NCBI GenBank assembly: GCA_017632095.1
Contig: JAGBSA010000167.1
Coordinates: 1 to 6,221, forward strand
From: Bacteroidales bacterium
GTDB lineage: Bacteria; Bacteroidota; Bacteroidia; Bacteroidales; P3
Reading direction: 5' to 3'
Length of the DNA: 6,221 bases
Shown here: positions 1-6,221 of the stretch, piece after piece
Layout of the letters: the number at the start of each line of letters is the position of its first letter
Numbering within the stretch: the stretch's first letter is position 1
The notes under the pieces: generated by a model
Database searches by the model: none
Told to the model about the DNA's origin: nothing
What the model saw: the letters and a program-made list of their open reading frames with translations, nothing else
Position numbers and translations under genes: made by a program

Positions 1-171
1 ATAGGGTTTTATCTGTGGTAACAGCTTTTCTATCACCGGCAATTCCTCCTTCAAAAGCGGTGCTCCGGCATCTCCTTCAACGCAGCAACAGCCCTTACAT
101 TTGCTCAAATCACAACAAAAAGACGTCGTTTTTACATCTTCACTGACAATACATTCTCCTACCAATAACAT
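1..171 (-). CDS. DUF3109 family Cys-rich protein, N-terminal part (truncated by window edge)
   Basis: Reading the minus strand from the ATG at 171-169 gives an uninterrupted 57-codon frame to the window edge. It begins MLLVGECIVSEDV and contains a cysteine cluster: C7, C19, C20, C25, C28, C29 and C30, followed by VEGDAGAPL (31-39). The pattern CDLSxCKGxCCVEGDxGAPL is what I recall for the N-terminus of DUF3109 proteins, a Bacteroidota family of roughly 190 residues and unknown function. The Cys cluster suggests a metal or Fe-S site, which is inference. The start is well placed: an in-frame stop (TAA, 198-196) lies nine codons upstream with no other ATG between. The gene is divergent from glnS. 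The C-terminal two thirds lie outside the window, so intactness cannot be judged. Family assignment is from motif memory. Confidence 0.85.
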   Translation of the reverse strand, partial: MLLVGECIVSEDVKTTSFCCDLSKCKGCCCVEGDAGAPLLKEELPVIEKLLPQIKPY

Positions 172-190
172 ATGATTGTTTTTTTTTGTG

Positions 191-198
191 CAAAATTA
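191..198 (-). promoter_or_regulatory. Putative -7 box for the DUF3109-like gene
   Basis: The minus strand reads TAATTTTG followed by CAC, an exact match to the Bacteroidota -7 consensus TAnnTTTG. It lies 19 nt upstream of the ATG at 171. A start about 5-7 nt past the box would fall in or beside an A9 run (187-179 on this strand), giving a leader of about 14 nt. No convincing TTTG -33 element is seen at the usual 19-21 nt spacing, so the call rests on the -7 box and its position. Confidence 0.5.
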
Positions 199-220
199 AG
201 GAAATAAGCAATGATTTTCG

Positions 221-228
221 TATTTTTG
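221..228 (+). promoter_or_regulatory. Putative -7 box for the glnS transcription unit
   Basis: TATTTTTG followed by CA matches the Bacteroidota -7 consensus TAnnTTTG exactly. It lies 33 nt upstream of the ATG at 262, so transcription from about 233-235 would leave an AT-rich leader of about 28 nt without a Shine-Dalgarno sequence, as is usual in this phylum. No good -33 TTTG is present 19-21 nt upstream. The box lies inside the upstream in-frame extension beginning at 211, which argues that 211 is not the real start. Confidence 0.5.
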
Positions 229-261
229 CAGAATAATTTTAGCAAACATAAAAACCAAGCT

Positions 262-1938
262 ATGGAAGAAAGAGTCGAGAATGTAGAAAAAACAAGTCTT
301 AATTTCATTGAAGAAATAATTTCTAATGACCTTAAAAGCGGAAAGCATCAAAGCATCATAACTCGTTTTCCACCTGAACCTAACGGATACCTTCACATCG
401 GACACGCAAAAAGCATTTGCTTGAACTTTGGTGTTGCAAAGAAGTTTGGAGGCAGAACGAATTTGAGATTTGACGATACCAACCCTGTGAAAGAAGATAC
501 CGAATATGTTGATTCTATTAAGGAGGATATTCAATGGTTAGGCTTTCAATGGGCTGAGGAACACTATGCTTCTGACTATTTCGAACAACTTTATCAATTG
601 GCTTGCGAACTTATCAAGAAAGGTTTGGCTTATGTAGATGACCAAAGCTTGGAAGAGATGAGAGAGAACAGAGGTACGGTTCAAACTCCGGGGAAAGACA
701 GTCCTTATAGAAACCGTAGCGTTGAGGAGAACTTGGATTTGTTCACAAGAATGAGAAATGGCGAGTTCCCTGATGGCAGCAAGACTCTTAGAGCCAAGAT
801 TGATATGGCTCATACAAACATGCACATGAGAGACCCTATCATGTATCGTATCCTTCATACTCATCACCATCGCACAGGTGACAAATGGTGCATCTACCCT
901 ATGTATGACTATGCTCACGGAGAAAGCGACTCACTTGAAAACATAACTCACTCTATCTGTACTTTGGAGTTTGACATTCACAGACCGCTTTACGATTGGT
1001 TCATAGAACAATTGGGCATCTTCCCTTCTCATCAATATGAATTCGCTCGTTTGAATCTGAACTACACTGTGATGAGTAAGCGTAAGTTGTTGCAGTTGGT
1101 TAAAGAGAACTATGTCAATGGTTGGGACGACCCAAGAATGCCGACTATTTGCGGTTTGAGAAGAAGAGGTTACACACCTGAAAGCATCAGAAACTTCTGC
1201 GAAACCATAGGTGTTGCAAAAAGAGACAACGTAATCGACTATACACGTTTGGAAAACTCTCTTCGAGATGACTTGAACAAGAAAGCACAACGTGTGATGG
1301 CGGTTTTGAATCCGGTTAAGTTGATTGTAGATAACTATCCTGAGGATAAATCAGAGCTTTTGGAGGCAGTAAACAATCCGGAAGACGAATCGGCAGGAAC
1401 AAGACAGGTAAGCTTCTCAAAGACTCTTTATATAGAAAGATACGACTTTATGGAAAATCCTCCGAAGAAGTATTTCAGAATGACTCCGGGACAAGAGGTG
1501 AGATTGAGATATGCTTACATCGTTCGTTGTACAGGGGTTGATAAGGACGAAAACGGAGAAATCACAGCCATACATTGTACTTACGATGAACAATCCCGTG
1601 GAGGAAATGCCACAGACGGCAGAAAAATCAAAGGAACTATCCATTGGGTTGATGCAAACAATCACTGTGAGGCCGAGGTCAGATTGTTCGACCGTTTGTT
1701 TATGAGCGAAAGTCCCGATAAGGTGGAGGAAGGACACACATTCCTTGAAAACCTAAACCCTAATTCTCTTCAAGTGGTTAAAAATTGTAAGATAGAGAAG
1801 TTCTTGGCTACAAGCAAGGCTTTGGATAAGTATCAATTTGAACGTTTAGGATACTTCTCAACCGATTACGACAGCACAGAAGAACACCTTGTATTCAACC
1901 GTGCATGTACACTGAAGGACTCTTGGAGTAATAAGTAA
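262..1938 (+). CDS. glnS: Glutaminyl-tRNA synthetase (GlnRS, EC 6.1.1.18)
   Basis: This 558-residue cytoplasmic enzyme joins glutamine to tRNA-Gln using ATP. Class I signatures are clear: [15 protein letters not shown] with HIGH at 45-48, RFDDTNP at 69-75, and the KMSKS-type loop VMSKR with M271-S272-K273. The Rossmann catalytic domain spans roughly 30-340, and the C-terminal beta-barrel anticodon-binding domain starts near N350-P351. Length agrees with the E. coli enzyme (about 554 residues), and no YqeY-like appendage is present. GlnRS rather than GluRS is supported by overall resemblance, including the segments MRDPIMYRI and [11 protein letters not shown]. The ATG at 262 ([10 protein letters not shown]) is chosen over the ATG at 211: the extra 17 residues are not conserved-looking and overlap the putative promoter box. 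It is the first gene of a closely spaced group, with the next ATG 12 nt after its stop. Confidence 0.97.
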   Translation: MEERVENVEKTSLNFIEEIISNDLKSGKHQSIITRFPPEPNGYLHIGHAKSICLNFGVAKKFGGRTNLRFDDTNPVKEDTEYVDSIKEDIQWLGFQWAEEHYASDYFEQLYQLACELIKKGLAYVDDQSLEEMRENRGTVQTPGKDSPYRNRSVEENLDLFTRMRNGEFPDGSKTLRAKIDMAHTNMHMRDPIMYRILHTHHHRTGDKWCIYPMYDYAHGESDSLENITHSICTLEFDIHRPLYDWFIEQLGIFPSHQYEFARLNLNYTVMSKRKLLQLVKENYVNGWDDPRMPTICGLRRRGYTPESIRNFCETIGVAKRDNVIDYTRLENSLRDDLNKKAQRVMAVLNPVKLIVDNYPEDKSELLEAVNNPEDESAGTRQVSFSKTLYIERYDFMENPPKKYFRMTPGQEVRLRYAYIVRCTGVDKDENGEITAIHCTYDEQSRGGNATDGRKIKGTIHWVDANNHCEAEVRLFDRLFMSESPDKVEEGHTFLENLNPNSLQVVKNCKIEKFLATSKALDKYQFERLGYFSTDYDSTEEHLVFNRACTLKDSWSNK

Positions 1939-1950
1939 AGCAGACAGATT

Positions 1951-2580
1951 ATGAAAAGGATATTTTTTCTTTTAGCATTGGTATTCGTATCTAATATTGC
2001 CTTCTCTCAACAAAGGCACAGACTCTCTAACGGTGAGCCTTACGATATATTCCTTAGCGTAAAACCAACAGGAGGTATTGCTTACGGAGATTTCTCAAAA
2101 AACTATACCTATGTATATGGAACAAGCATAGGCTTAGAGATTCAATTAGAGGAAACCCGCCTTGGTTTAGGTGTGGAATTGGGATACAACTATTGCGTAC
2201 CTATGGCAATAAAATGGGATTTCCTACCAGCCAAATACAATTGGGGAGCACATCAATTCCCTATTTTGTTCAACACCAATTACTATTTCTATAACGAAAT
2301 GTTCAAACCATTCATCGGATTGGGCATAGGAGCAGTTTGGGGACGTTATGATTATAGTTTGAGCAGCGAAACCAGTGCAGAGCATTACTACCTTAGAGAA
2401 TTTGAAGGTCAGAGTGGTTGGCGTTTCTCACTTGTTCCGAGAGTAGGATTTTTGATAAGTACTAACCACATTCACGCCTTTGGATTGGAATTCAGCGCTC
2501 CGTATTGCTTAAACGCTTGGAGATTGGAAAACCAACTTTCATTCAACCTATCACTCAACTACACCTTCATAATAGATTAA
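1951..2580 (+). CDS. Exported outer-membrane beta-barrel-like protein, function unknown
   Basis: The product has 209 residues and starts with a classical signal peptide: MKR, a hydrophobic stretch at 4-13, and a probable signal peptidase I site after A17-F18-S19, before QQ. There is no lipobox cysteine. The mature part is rich in Gly and aromatic residues with alternating hydrophobic and polar positions. Examples are FLSVKPTGGIAYGDF, TSIGLEIQLEETRLGLGVELGYNY, KPFIGLGIGAVWGRY, SLVPRVGFLIS and the final strand LSFNLSLNYTFIID. This pattern fits a small 8- to 10-strand outer-membrane barrel of the OMP_b-brl/OmpW-like type. I do not recognise a specific family or ligand. It sits 12 nt after glnS and 9 nt before cdd, so co-transcription is likely, but neither neighbour suggests its role. 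Export is well supported; barrel topology is inferred. Confidence 0.8.
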   Translation: MKRIFFLLALVFVSNIAFSQQRHRLSNGEPYDIFLSVKPTGGIAYGDFSKNYTYVYGTSIGLEIQLEETRLGLGVELGYNYCVPMAIKWDFLPAKYNWGAHQFPILFNTNYYFYNEMFKPFIGLGIGAVWGRYDYSLSSETSAEHYYLREFEGQSGWRFSLVPRVGFLISTNHIHAFGLEFSAPYCLNAWRLENQLSFNLSLNYTFIID

Positions 2581-2589
2581 AACATTCCG

Positions 2590-3054
2590 ATGGAGGAAAG
2601 AAAATTAGAGACAAGTTATATTTATTTTAAGGATATAAACGAACTAAGTGAAGCAGACAGAGAACTCGTCCTGTCTGCTTCAAACGCACTTCAAATGTCC
2701 TATTCTCCCTATTCACATTTTGCAGTTGGAGCAGCTGTCCGCTTGGATAACGATGAGATAATACTCGGAGCAAATCAAGAGAATGCAGCCTATCCTTCGG
2801 GCTTGTGTGCAGAAAGAGTTGCACTCTTTGCAAGCGGTATGCACAAAGCAAAACCACTAAGCATAGCCATAGTTGCAAAAAGCGACAAAGGACAATTTGC
2901 CACCGCTTATCCATGTGGAGCATGCCGTCAGGTGATGAGTGAGATTGAGAAAAGATACGCAACACATCTTGCAACAATAGTAGGATTGAAAGATGGAGGA
3001 TTTGTGAAATTCGAAAACATCAGTTCACTCCTACCCTTTGAATTTGAAATCTAA
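2590..3054 (+). CDS. cdd: Cytidine deaminase (EC 3.5.4.5)
   Basis: This 154-residue enzyme hydrolytically deaminates cytidine and deoxycytidine to uridine and deoxyuridine in pyrimidine salvage. The zinc site is complete: C73-A-E75 (ligand and proton-shuttle Glu), then P108-C109-G-A-C112 with the other two Cys ligands. The substrate-binding stretch NQENAAYPSG (62-71) and the SPYSHFAVGAA segment (39-49) are typical. Three Cys ligands and the short length point to the homotetrameric class, as in Bacillus subtilis, rather than the longer dimeric E. coli type. About 20 extra N-terminal residues compared with the B. subtilis enzyme resemble what I recall from Bacteroidota homologues. The ATG lies 9 nt after the preceding stop, and the next gene begins 9 nt after this one ends. 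A perfect inverted repeat lies within codons 20-31. Confidence 0.96.
   Translation: MEERKLETSYIYFKDINELSEADRELVLSASNALQMSYSPYSHFAVGAAVRLDNDEIILGANQENAAYPSGLCAERVALFASGMHKAKPLSIAIVAKSDKGQFATAYPCGACRQVMSEIEKRYATHLATIVGLKDGGFVKFENISSLLPFEFEI
2649..2682 (+). repeat. Perfect 12-bp inverted repeat (potential RNA hairpin) inside cdd
   Basis: TGAAGCAGACAG at 2649-2660 is the exact reverse complement of CTGTCTGCTTCA at 2671-2682, separated by a 10-nt loop (AGAACTCGTC). It encodes residues 20-31 (SEADRELVLSAS) of cytidine deaminase, about 60 nt into the gene. No T-run follows, so it is not a standard intrinsic terminator. The repeat is certain; any function is unproven. Confidence 0.9.
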
Positions 3055-3063
3055 GACAAGAGA

Positions 3064-3951
3064 ATGAAGTTTTTAAGCGAAAATGTTAAGCCTTTTGTGA
3101 AATTCATGATGATGATAGCCGTCATGATGAGTTGTTTCTCGCTTGCAGCCCTCACATTATCAACCTTAAACTATCTTTCACCCGAACTTCAACAAACAAG
3201 AGCCGGACAACTCAGCCTTCAAGCCATAGCCTCTGCAATCATGTTCGGACTAAGCACCGCAATATACATCTTTTTGTTCGACAGAGGTTTCTCAAAGCAA
3301 TTTTGCAAACCCACAAATTCACATCTATGGATTTGGGCAATCGTTCTGCCACTCACTTGCATTCCCTTGGTCGATTGGCTTAACCTTTGGAACAACTCAC
3401 TTAGCTTTCCACAAGAAGAGATTTGGCGACAAATGCAACAAAACTCCTCAGAATCGGTTGCCAAGATGCTTTCAACCAATAGCCTGACAGGACTTTTAGG
3501 CAGCATATTGGTCTTTGCCCTTGTGCCGGCTGTGTTTGAGGAATTGTTTTTCAGAGGAGTATTACAGAGAATCTGCACCGAATGGTTCCAAAACGCTCTT
3601 TGGGGAATCGTAATCAGTTCAGTGATATTTTCCTTTGTCCACTTTGAGATATTCTCCTTTGTACCGAGATTTGTGCTTTCGTGCATGATGGGACTCTTGT
3701 TTGCAATCGGCAAAAGCCTTTGGGTAAACATCGCCTACCACTTTGTGAACAACCTTGCAAATTGTCTTTTCCATTACCTTGCAGCAAAGGAAGTGATTCC
3801 GCAAGCCGACAGCAGCCTTTGGAGTCAGCAGATTTGGCTCATAGTCCTCAGCACCGCCATTTTTACAGCCTTTATTGCTTACATTTTTATCTTAAATAAG
3901 AAAAGCAAAAAACTCAATCCAAACAAACAAAACGCCGTTTCAAAAAATTAA
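3064..3951 (+). CDS. CPBP family intramembrane metalloprotease (CAAX protease/Abi type)
   Basis: The product is a 295-residue, strongly hydrophobic inner-membrane protein with roughly eight membrane segments by eye (about 10-36, 48-72, 89-105, 140-157, 177-196, 199-215, 220-240 and 254-278) and a Lys-rich tail. The conserved CPBP core (PF02517) lies at about 140-235. Its signatures are the motif-1 EExxxR (E159-E160-L-F-F-R164), the motif-2 histidine H193 in FSFVHFE, and the motif-3 HxxxN (H226-F-V-N229). All proposed catalytic residues are therefore present. Members include eukaryotic type II CAAX prenyl proteases and bacterial proteins linked to bacteriocin self-immunity or membrane-protein processing; the substrate here cannot be told. 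It is the last of four closely spaced genes. No bacteriocin-like gene adjoins it, so an immunity role has no local support. Confidence 0.92.
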   Translation: MKFLSENVKPFVKFMMMIAVMMSCFSLAALTLSTLNYLSPELQQTRAGQLSLQAIASAIMFGLSTAIYIFLFDRGFSKQFCKPTNSHLWIWAIVLPLTCIPLVDWLNLWNNSLSFPQEEIWRQMQQNSSESVAKMLSTNSLTGLLGSILVFALVPAVFEELFFRGVLQRICTEWFQNALWGIVISSVIFSFVHFEIFSFVPRFVLSCMMGLLFAIGKSLWVNIAYHFVNNLANCLFHYLAAKEVIPQADSSLWSQQIWLIVLSTAIFTAFIAYIFILNKKSKKLNPNKQNAVSKN

Positions 3952-4028
3952 AATCAAGACTTTTCTCAAAGGCTGAAACCTCGGCAAATTTCATTGGTAA
4001 AAGCAGGGCAAATGTCGCAAAAAATTCG

Positions 4029-4036
4029 TAACTTCG
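4029..4036 (+). promoter_or_regulatory. Possible -7 box upstream of the BatA-like gene
   Basis: TAACTTCG followed by CAC differs from the Bacteroidota -7 consensus TAnnTTTG at one position (C for the third T) and lies 25 nt before the ATG at 4062. A start near 4042 would leave a leader of about 20 nt. No -33 TTTG is found at the expected distance. The surrounding 110-bp gap (3952-4061) shows no convincing stem-loop plus T-run, so read-through from the upstream genes remains possible. Confidence 0.35.
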
Positions 4037-4061
4037 CACTTTGATTTCAGAGCGGATATTT

Positions 4062-6113
4062 ATGGGTTTTGTCTATCCTTATTTTCTTTTTGGTTTGTTT
4101 GCCGTCGCAATTCCTATTGTGATACACTTGTTTAATTTCCGCAGATTCAAGAAGGTGTATTTCACAAACGTGAAACTATTGAAGGACTTAAAGATAGAGA
4201 GCCGTAAACAAAACAAACTACGCAATATTCTTTTGCTGACTCTTCGTTGTTTGAGCATTGCTTTTTTGGTGCTTTTGTTTGCCAATCCTTATATCAAGCA
4301 AGATGAAAACGCTTTGGTGAAAGAAGGCAGTAATGCGGTATTGATTTTTGTCGATAATTCGTTTTCGATGGAAAACTCCGCAAACAAAGGCAGCCTTTTG
4401 GACTTTGCAAAAACCAAAGCCAAAGAAATCGCCATGCAATACTCCGAAAACGACAACTTCTGTCTGCTTACACAAGATATGTCGGGCAAACATAAACACT
4501 TTGTCAATAGAGAAGAATTCCTCAATTTGCTTTCAGAGGTTGAAATCACCGCCTCAAGTCTGCCTATGAGCCAAATCATACGCTCCTCCCACCGATTCAT
4601 TCACACACACACCGCTAAGAACAAGGTTTGTTTCTATGTTTCAGATTTTCAAACCTCAAGATTCGACTCCGAGAACTTCGAACAAAACAAACTAAACGAT
4701 ATTTTCATACCCTTGAAGGCTGAGAATGCAGACAATGTCTTTATTGATTCGGTATGGCTTGAAAACTCGGGATTGAAAGTTGGCGAGGCTGCAAATCTCT
4801 TTGCCAAGATAAGAAATCATTCTAAGGACAGCAAAGAGAATTTAGCCGTAAAATTATTCGTAAACCAAAAGCAACTCACCTCGATTAGCATTAACTTGGA
4901 GGCTGACGAAGAACAGACAATAAAGATGAGTTTCACAGTGCCTCAAAACGGAGTCTTGCATTCGAGGCTTAGCGTTTCCGACAATCCTGTGTGCTTTGAC
5001 GACGATTTCTACTTTACTTTGTTGATTAGAGATAAGGTAAAAACACTTGCAATAAACCAAAACGAACAGAACAAACACCTTTTGAGATTGCTAAAAGAGG
5101 ACGAAAGCATTGAGTTTTCGAATATGAAGGCAGACAATCTTGACTTTGGTCAGTTTGGAGAACAAAGCATGATTATCTTAAACGAATTGAACGAAATCAG
5201 TTCCGGTTTGGCATCTGAATTATCAAACTTCATCGAACGAGGCGGTTCTCTTTGTGTGATACCCTCAAAGGATATGGACCTAAACTCCTATAATCTATTT
5301 TTGAAATCCTACTCCGCTCCTACTTATGAACGATTGTTGGAAAAGAGTGCAAAGGTTGCAAGCATAGACATTGAGAGTAAATTATTCAAAGGCGTATTCA
5401 CTTCGGTAACCGACAATATGGAGAAACCCGAAGCAAAGAAGTATTTTCAATTCTCAAAGTCCTCCGAAACGATTGCTCAAAGCATAATGCAGTTTGCCGA
5501 TGGAAATGACTTTCTTGTCCTTTCTCCGCAAAACAAAAGCGATATATATCTTTTTGCAGTGGCTCTTCAAGAGGATTGGAGCAATATCACAAACCAATCG
5601 ATTTTCGTTCCATGCCTTTGGAATATGTGTTCGATAAGCCGCATCTTACCTCAGATTTATTACAATCTTGGAGACAACTCTTTTATCGACCTATCGGCTT
5701 ACATCAATCTTGAAAACAAGGAAATCTGTATGGTGAAAAACAAAACAGAGGACATTGCTTTCATTCCACAAATTCTAAAAAAGAACAAACAATTTGGACT
5801 TCTCTCTCAAGGACAAACCAATACAGCAGACAATTACAATGTTTGGTTAGCGGATAGTTTGATTGGAGGATTCTCTTTGAACTATTCACGAGAGGAAAGC
5901 ATGCTTGAATTTCTCAGCCCCCAAGACTTAGAATCGAAATTAAAAGAAAACAAGATAGAGAATTCAAGAGTCTTTTCGACAAGAGAAATGATTGAAACTC
6001 AATTTCAAAAAAGCAAGGTCGGTTTCTCGTTCACCTCTTTGTTGATTATCTTGATTTTGATAAGCATAGGATTAGAAATATTTTTACTTAATAGAAACAA
6101 AACACAGCAATAG
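4062..6113 (+). CDS. BatA-domain (aerotolerance regulator N-terminal) membrane protein with VWA-like domain
   Basis: The product has 683 residues. The N-terminus is the typical BatA module (PF07584): a first membrane segment at about 7-24, then HLFNFRRFKKVYFTNVKLL (22-40) and a second membrane segment at about 55-74. A von Willebrand A-like domain follows, with the metal-site motif DxSxS as D98-N-S100-F-S102 and a later strand YVSDFQ (S194-D195). The large middle part looks periplasmic. One part, from about 369 (SMIILNELNEISSGLASEL) to G394-G395, resembles the glutamine-amidotransferase-like fold seen in long BatA proteins, which is inference. A C-terminal membrane helix (about 660-677) ends in a short basic tail. 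ATG 4062 is chosen over the in-frame TTG at 4041, because the family starts just before its first helix. Function is unknown; an envelope role is likely. moxR and other bat genes are not adjacent. Confidence 0.88.
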   Translation: MGFVYPYFLFGLFAVAIPIVIHLFNFRRFKKVYFTNVKLLKDLKIESRKQNKLRNILLLTLRCLSIAFLVLLFANPYIKQDENALVKEGSNAVLIFVDNSFSMENSANKGSLLDFAKTKAKEIAMQYSENDNFCLLTQDMSGKHKHFVNREEFLNLLSEVEITASSLPMSQIIRSSHRFIHTHTAKNKVCFYVSDFQTSRFDSENFEQNKLNDIFIPLKAENADNVFIDSVWLENSGLKVGEAANLFAKIRNHSKDSKENLAVKLFVNQKQLTSISINLEADEEQTIKMSFTVPQNGVLHSRLSVSDNPVCFDDDFYFTLLIRDKVKTLAINQNEQNKHLLRLLKEDESIEFSNMKADNLDFGQFGEQSMIILNELNEISSGLASELSNFIERGGSLCVIPSKDMDLNSYNLFLKSYSAPTYERLLEKSAKVASIDIESKLFKGVFTSVTDNMEKPEAKKYFQFSKSSETIAQSIMQFADGNDFLVLSPQNKSDIYLFAVALQEDWSNITNQSIFVPCLWNMCSISRILPQIYYNLGDNSFIDLSAYINLENKEICMVKNKTEDIAFIPQILKKNKQFGLLSQGQTNTADNYNVWLADSLIGGFSLNYSREESMLEFLSPQDLESKLKENKIENSRVFSTREMIETQFQKSKVGFSFTSLLIILILISIGLEIFLLNRNKTQQ

Positions 6114-6120
6114 CAGTATC

Positions 6121-6221
6121 ATGAAGAAACAAACTATCTATTTATTCTTTGGAATATTAACTTTACTTTGCTTACCCTGCAAGGCAGACACAAGCAAGCC
6201 TGATAGCGTAAAGCATTGGGA
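6121..6221 (+). CDS. Exported protein, N-terminal fragment (truncated by window edge)
   Basis: An open frame begins with the ATG 7 nt after the BatA-like stop and runs to the window end (33 full codons). It encodes MKKQ, a hydrophobic stretch at 6-18, and a likely signal peptidase I site after C20-K21-A22, before DTSK. C17 and C20 lack a proper lipobox (preceded by L-L and L-P), so a lipoprotein is less likely. The mature start DTSKPDSVKHW recalls the beginning of DUF3078 proteins of Bacteroidota, where a short linker precedes W-x-x-G-G, but only the Trp is visible. That assignment is a guess. The tight spacing suggests co-transcription with the BatA-like gene. Confidence 0.75.
   Translation, partial: MKKQTIYLFFGILTLLCLPCKADTSKPDSVKHW

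Noticed and set aside
163..178. Palindrome-like sequence CAAT...CATATG...ATTG over the DUF3109-like start codon
   Set aside because: The CATATG core and the CAAT/ATTG arms do not share a centre of symmetry, so it is not a proper operator-like dyad.
211..261. In-frame 17-residue N-terminal extension of GlnRS from the ATG at 211
   Set aside because: It contains the TATTTTTG promoter-like box, has no resemblance to GlnRS N-termini that I know, and the ATG at 262 gives a length typical of the family.
538..1290. Two minus-strand open frames opposite glnS (538-918 and 931-1290)
   Set aside because: Both are antisense to highly conserved GlnRS coding sequence and resemble no protein family.
3219..3731. 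170-residue open frame on the minus strand opposite the CPBP protease gene
   Set aside because: It is fully antisense to a gene with intact catalytic motifs and shows no recognisable domain or start context, so it is a shadow frame.
3064..3951. CPBP protease as a bacteriocin immunity protein
   Set aside because: No small double-glycine leader peptide, ABC exporter or other bacteriocin gene is visible nearby; its neighbours are housekeeping and envelope genes.
3931..4061. Possible terminator after the CPBP protease gene
   Set aside because: AAACGCCGTTT near 3930-3940 has only a one-base centre and cannot form a useful hairpin, CTTTTCTCAAAG (3960-3971) has a 4-bp stem, and no T-run follows a stable stem.

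Overview
The window looks like ordinary chromosomal DNA from a member of the Bacteroidota, most likely the order Bacteroidales. The evidence is a GlnRS, a DUF3109-type Cys-rich protein, a long BatA-domain protein of the kind common in this phylum, AT-rich gene starts without Shine-Dalgarno sequences, and promoter-like boxes matching the Bacteroidota -7 consensus TAnnTTTG. No mobile element, CRISPR array, rRNA, tRNA or toxin/defence system is visible.

Layout. Positions 1-171 (minus strand) hold the first 57 codons of a DUF3109-like gene that runs off the left edge. A 90-bp gap (172-261) carries two back-to-back -7 boxes, one for each direction. Four plus-strand genes follow with gaps of only 12, 9 and 9 nt: glnS (262-1938), a small exported beta-barrel-like protein (1951-2580), cytidine deaminase (2590-3054) and a CPBP-family intramembrane metalloprotease (3064-3951). 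After a 110-bp gap with a weaker -7-like box and no convincing terminator comes a second pair: a 683-residue BatA/VWA membrane protein (4062-6113) and, 7 nt later, the start of an exported protein (6121 onward) cut by the right edge.

How the genes relate. The first four are probably one transcription unit because of their spacing, but their functions (tRNA charging, envelope, pyrimidine salvage, membrane proteolysis) do not form a recognisable pathway. The BatA-like protein and its downstream exported partner form a second probable unit concerned with the cell envelope.

I found no evidence of a previously undescribed system. The most concrete unexplained structure is a perfect 12-bp inverted repeat with a 10-nt loop inside the 5' part of the cytidine deaminase gene (2649-2682). 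Two ORFs have upstream in-frame extensions (to 211 and to a TTG at 4041) that I reject in favour of ATG starts at 262 and 4062.
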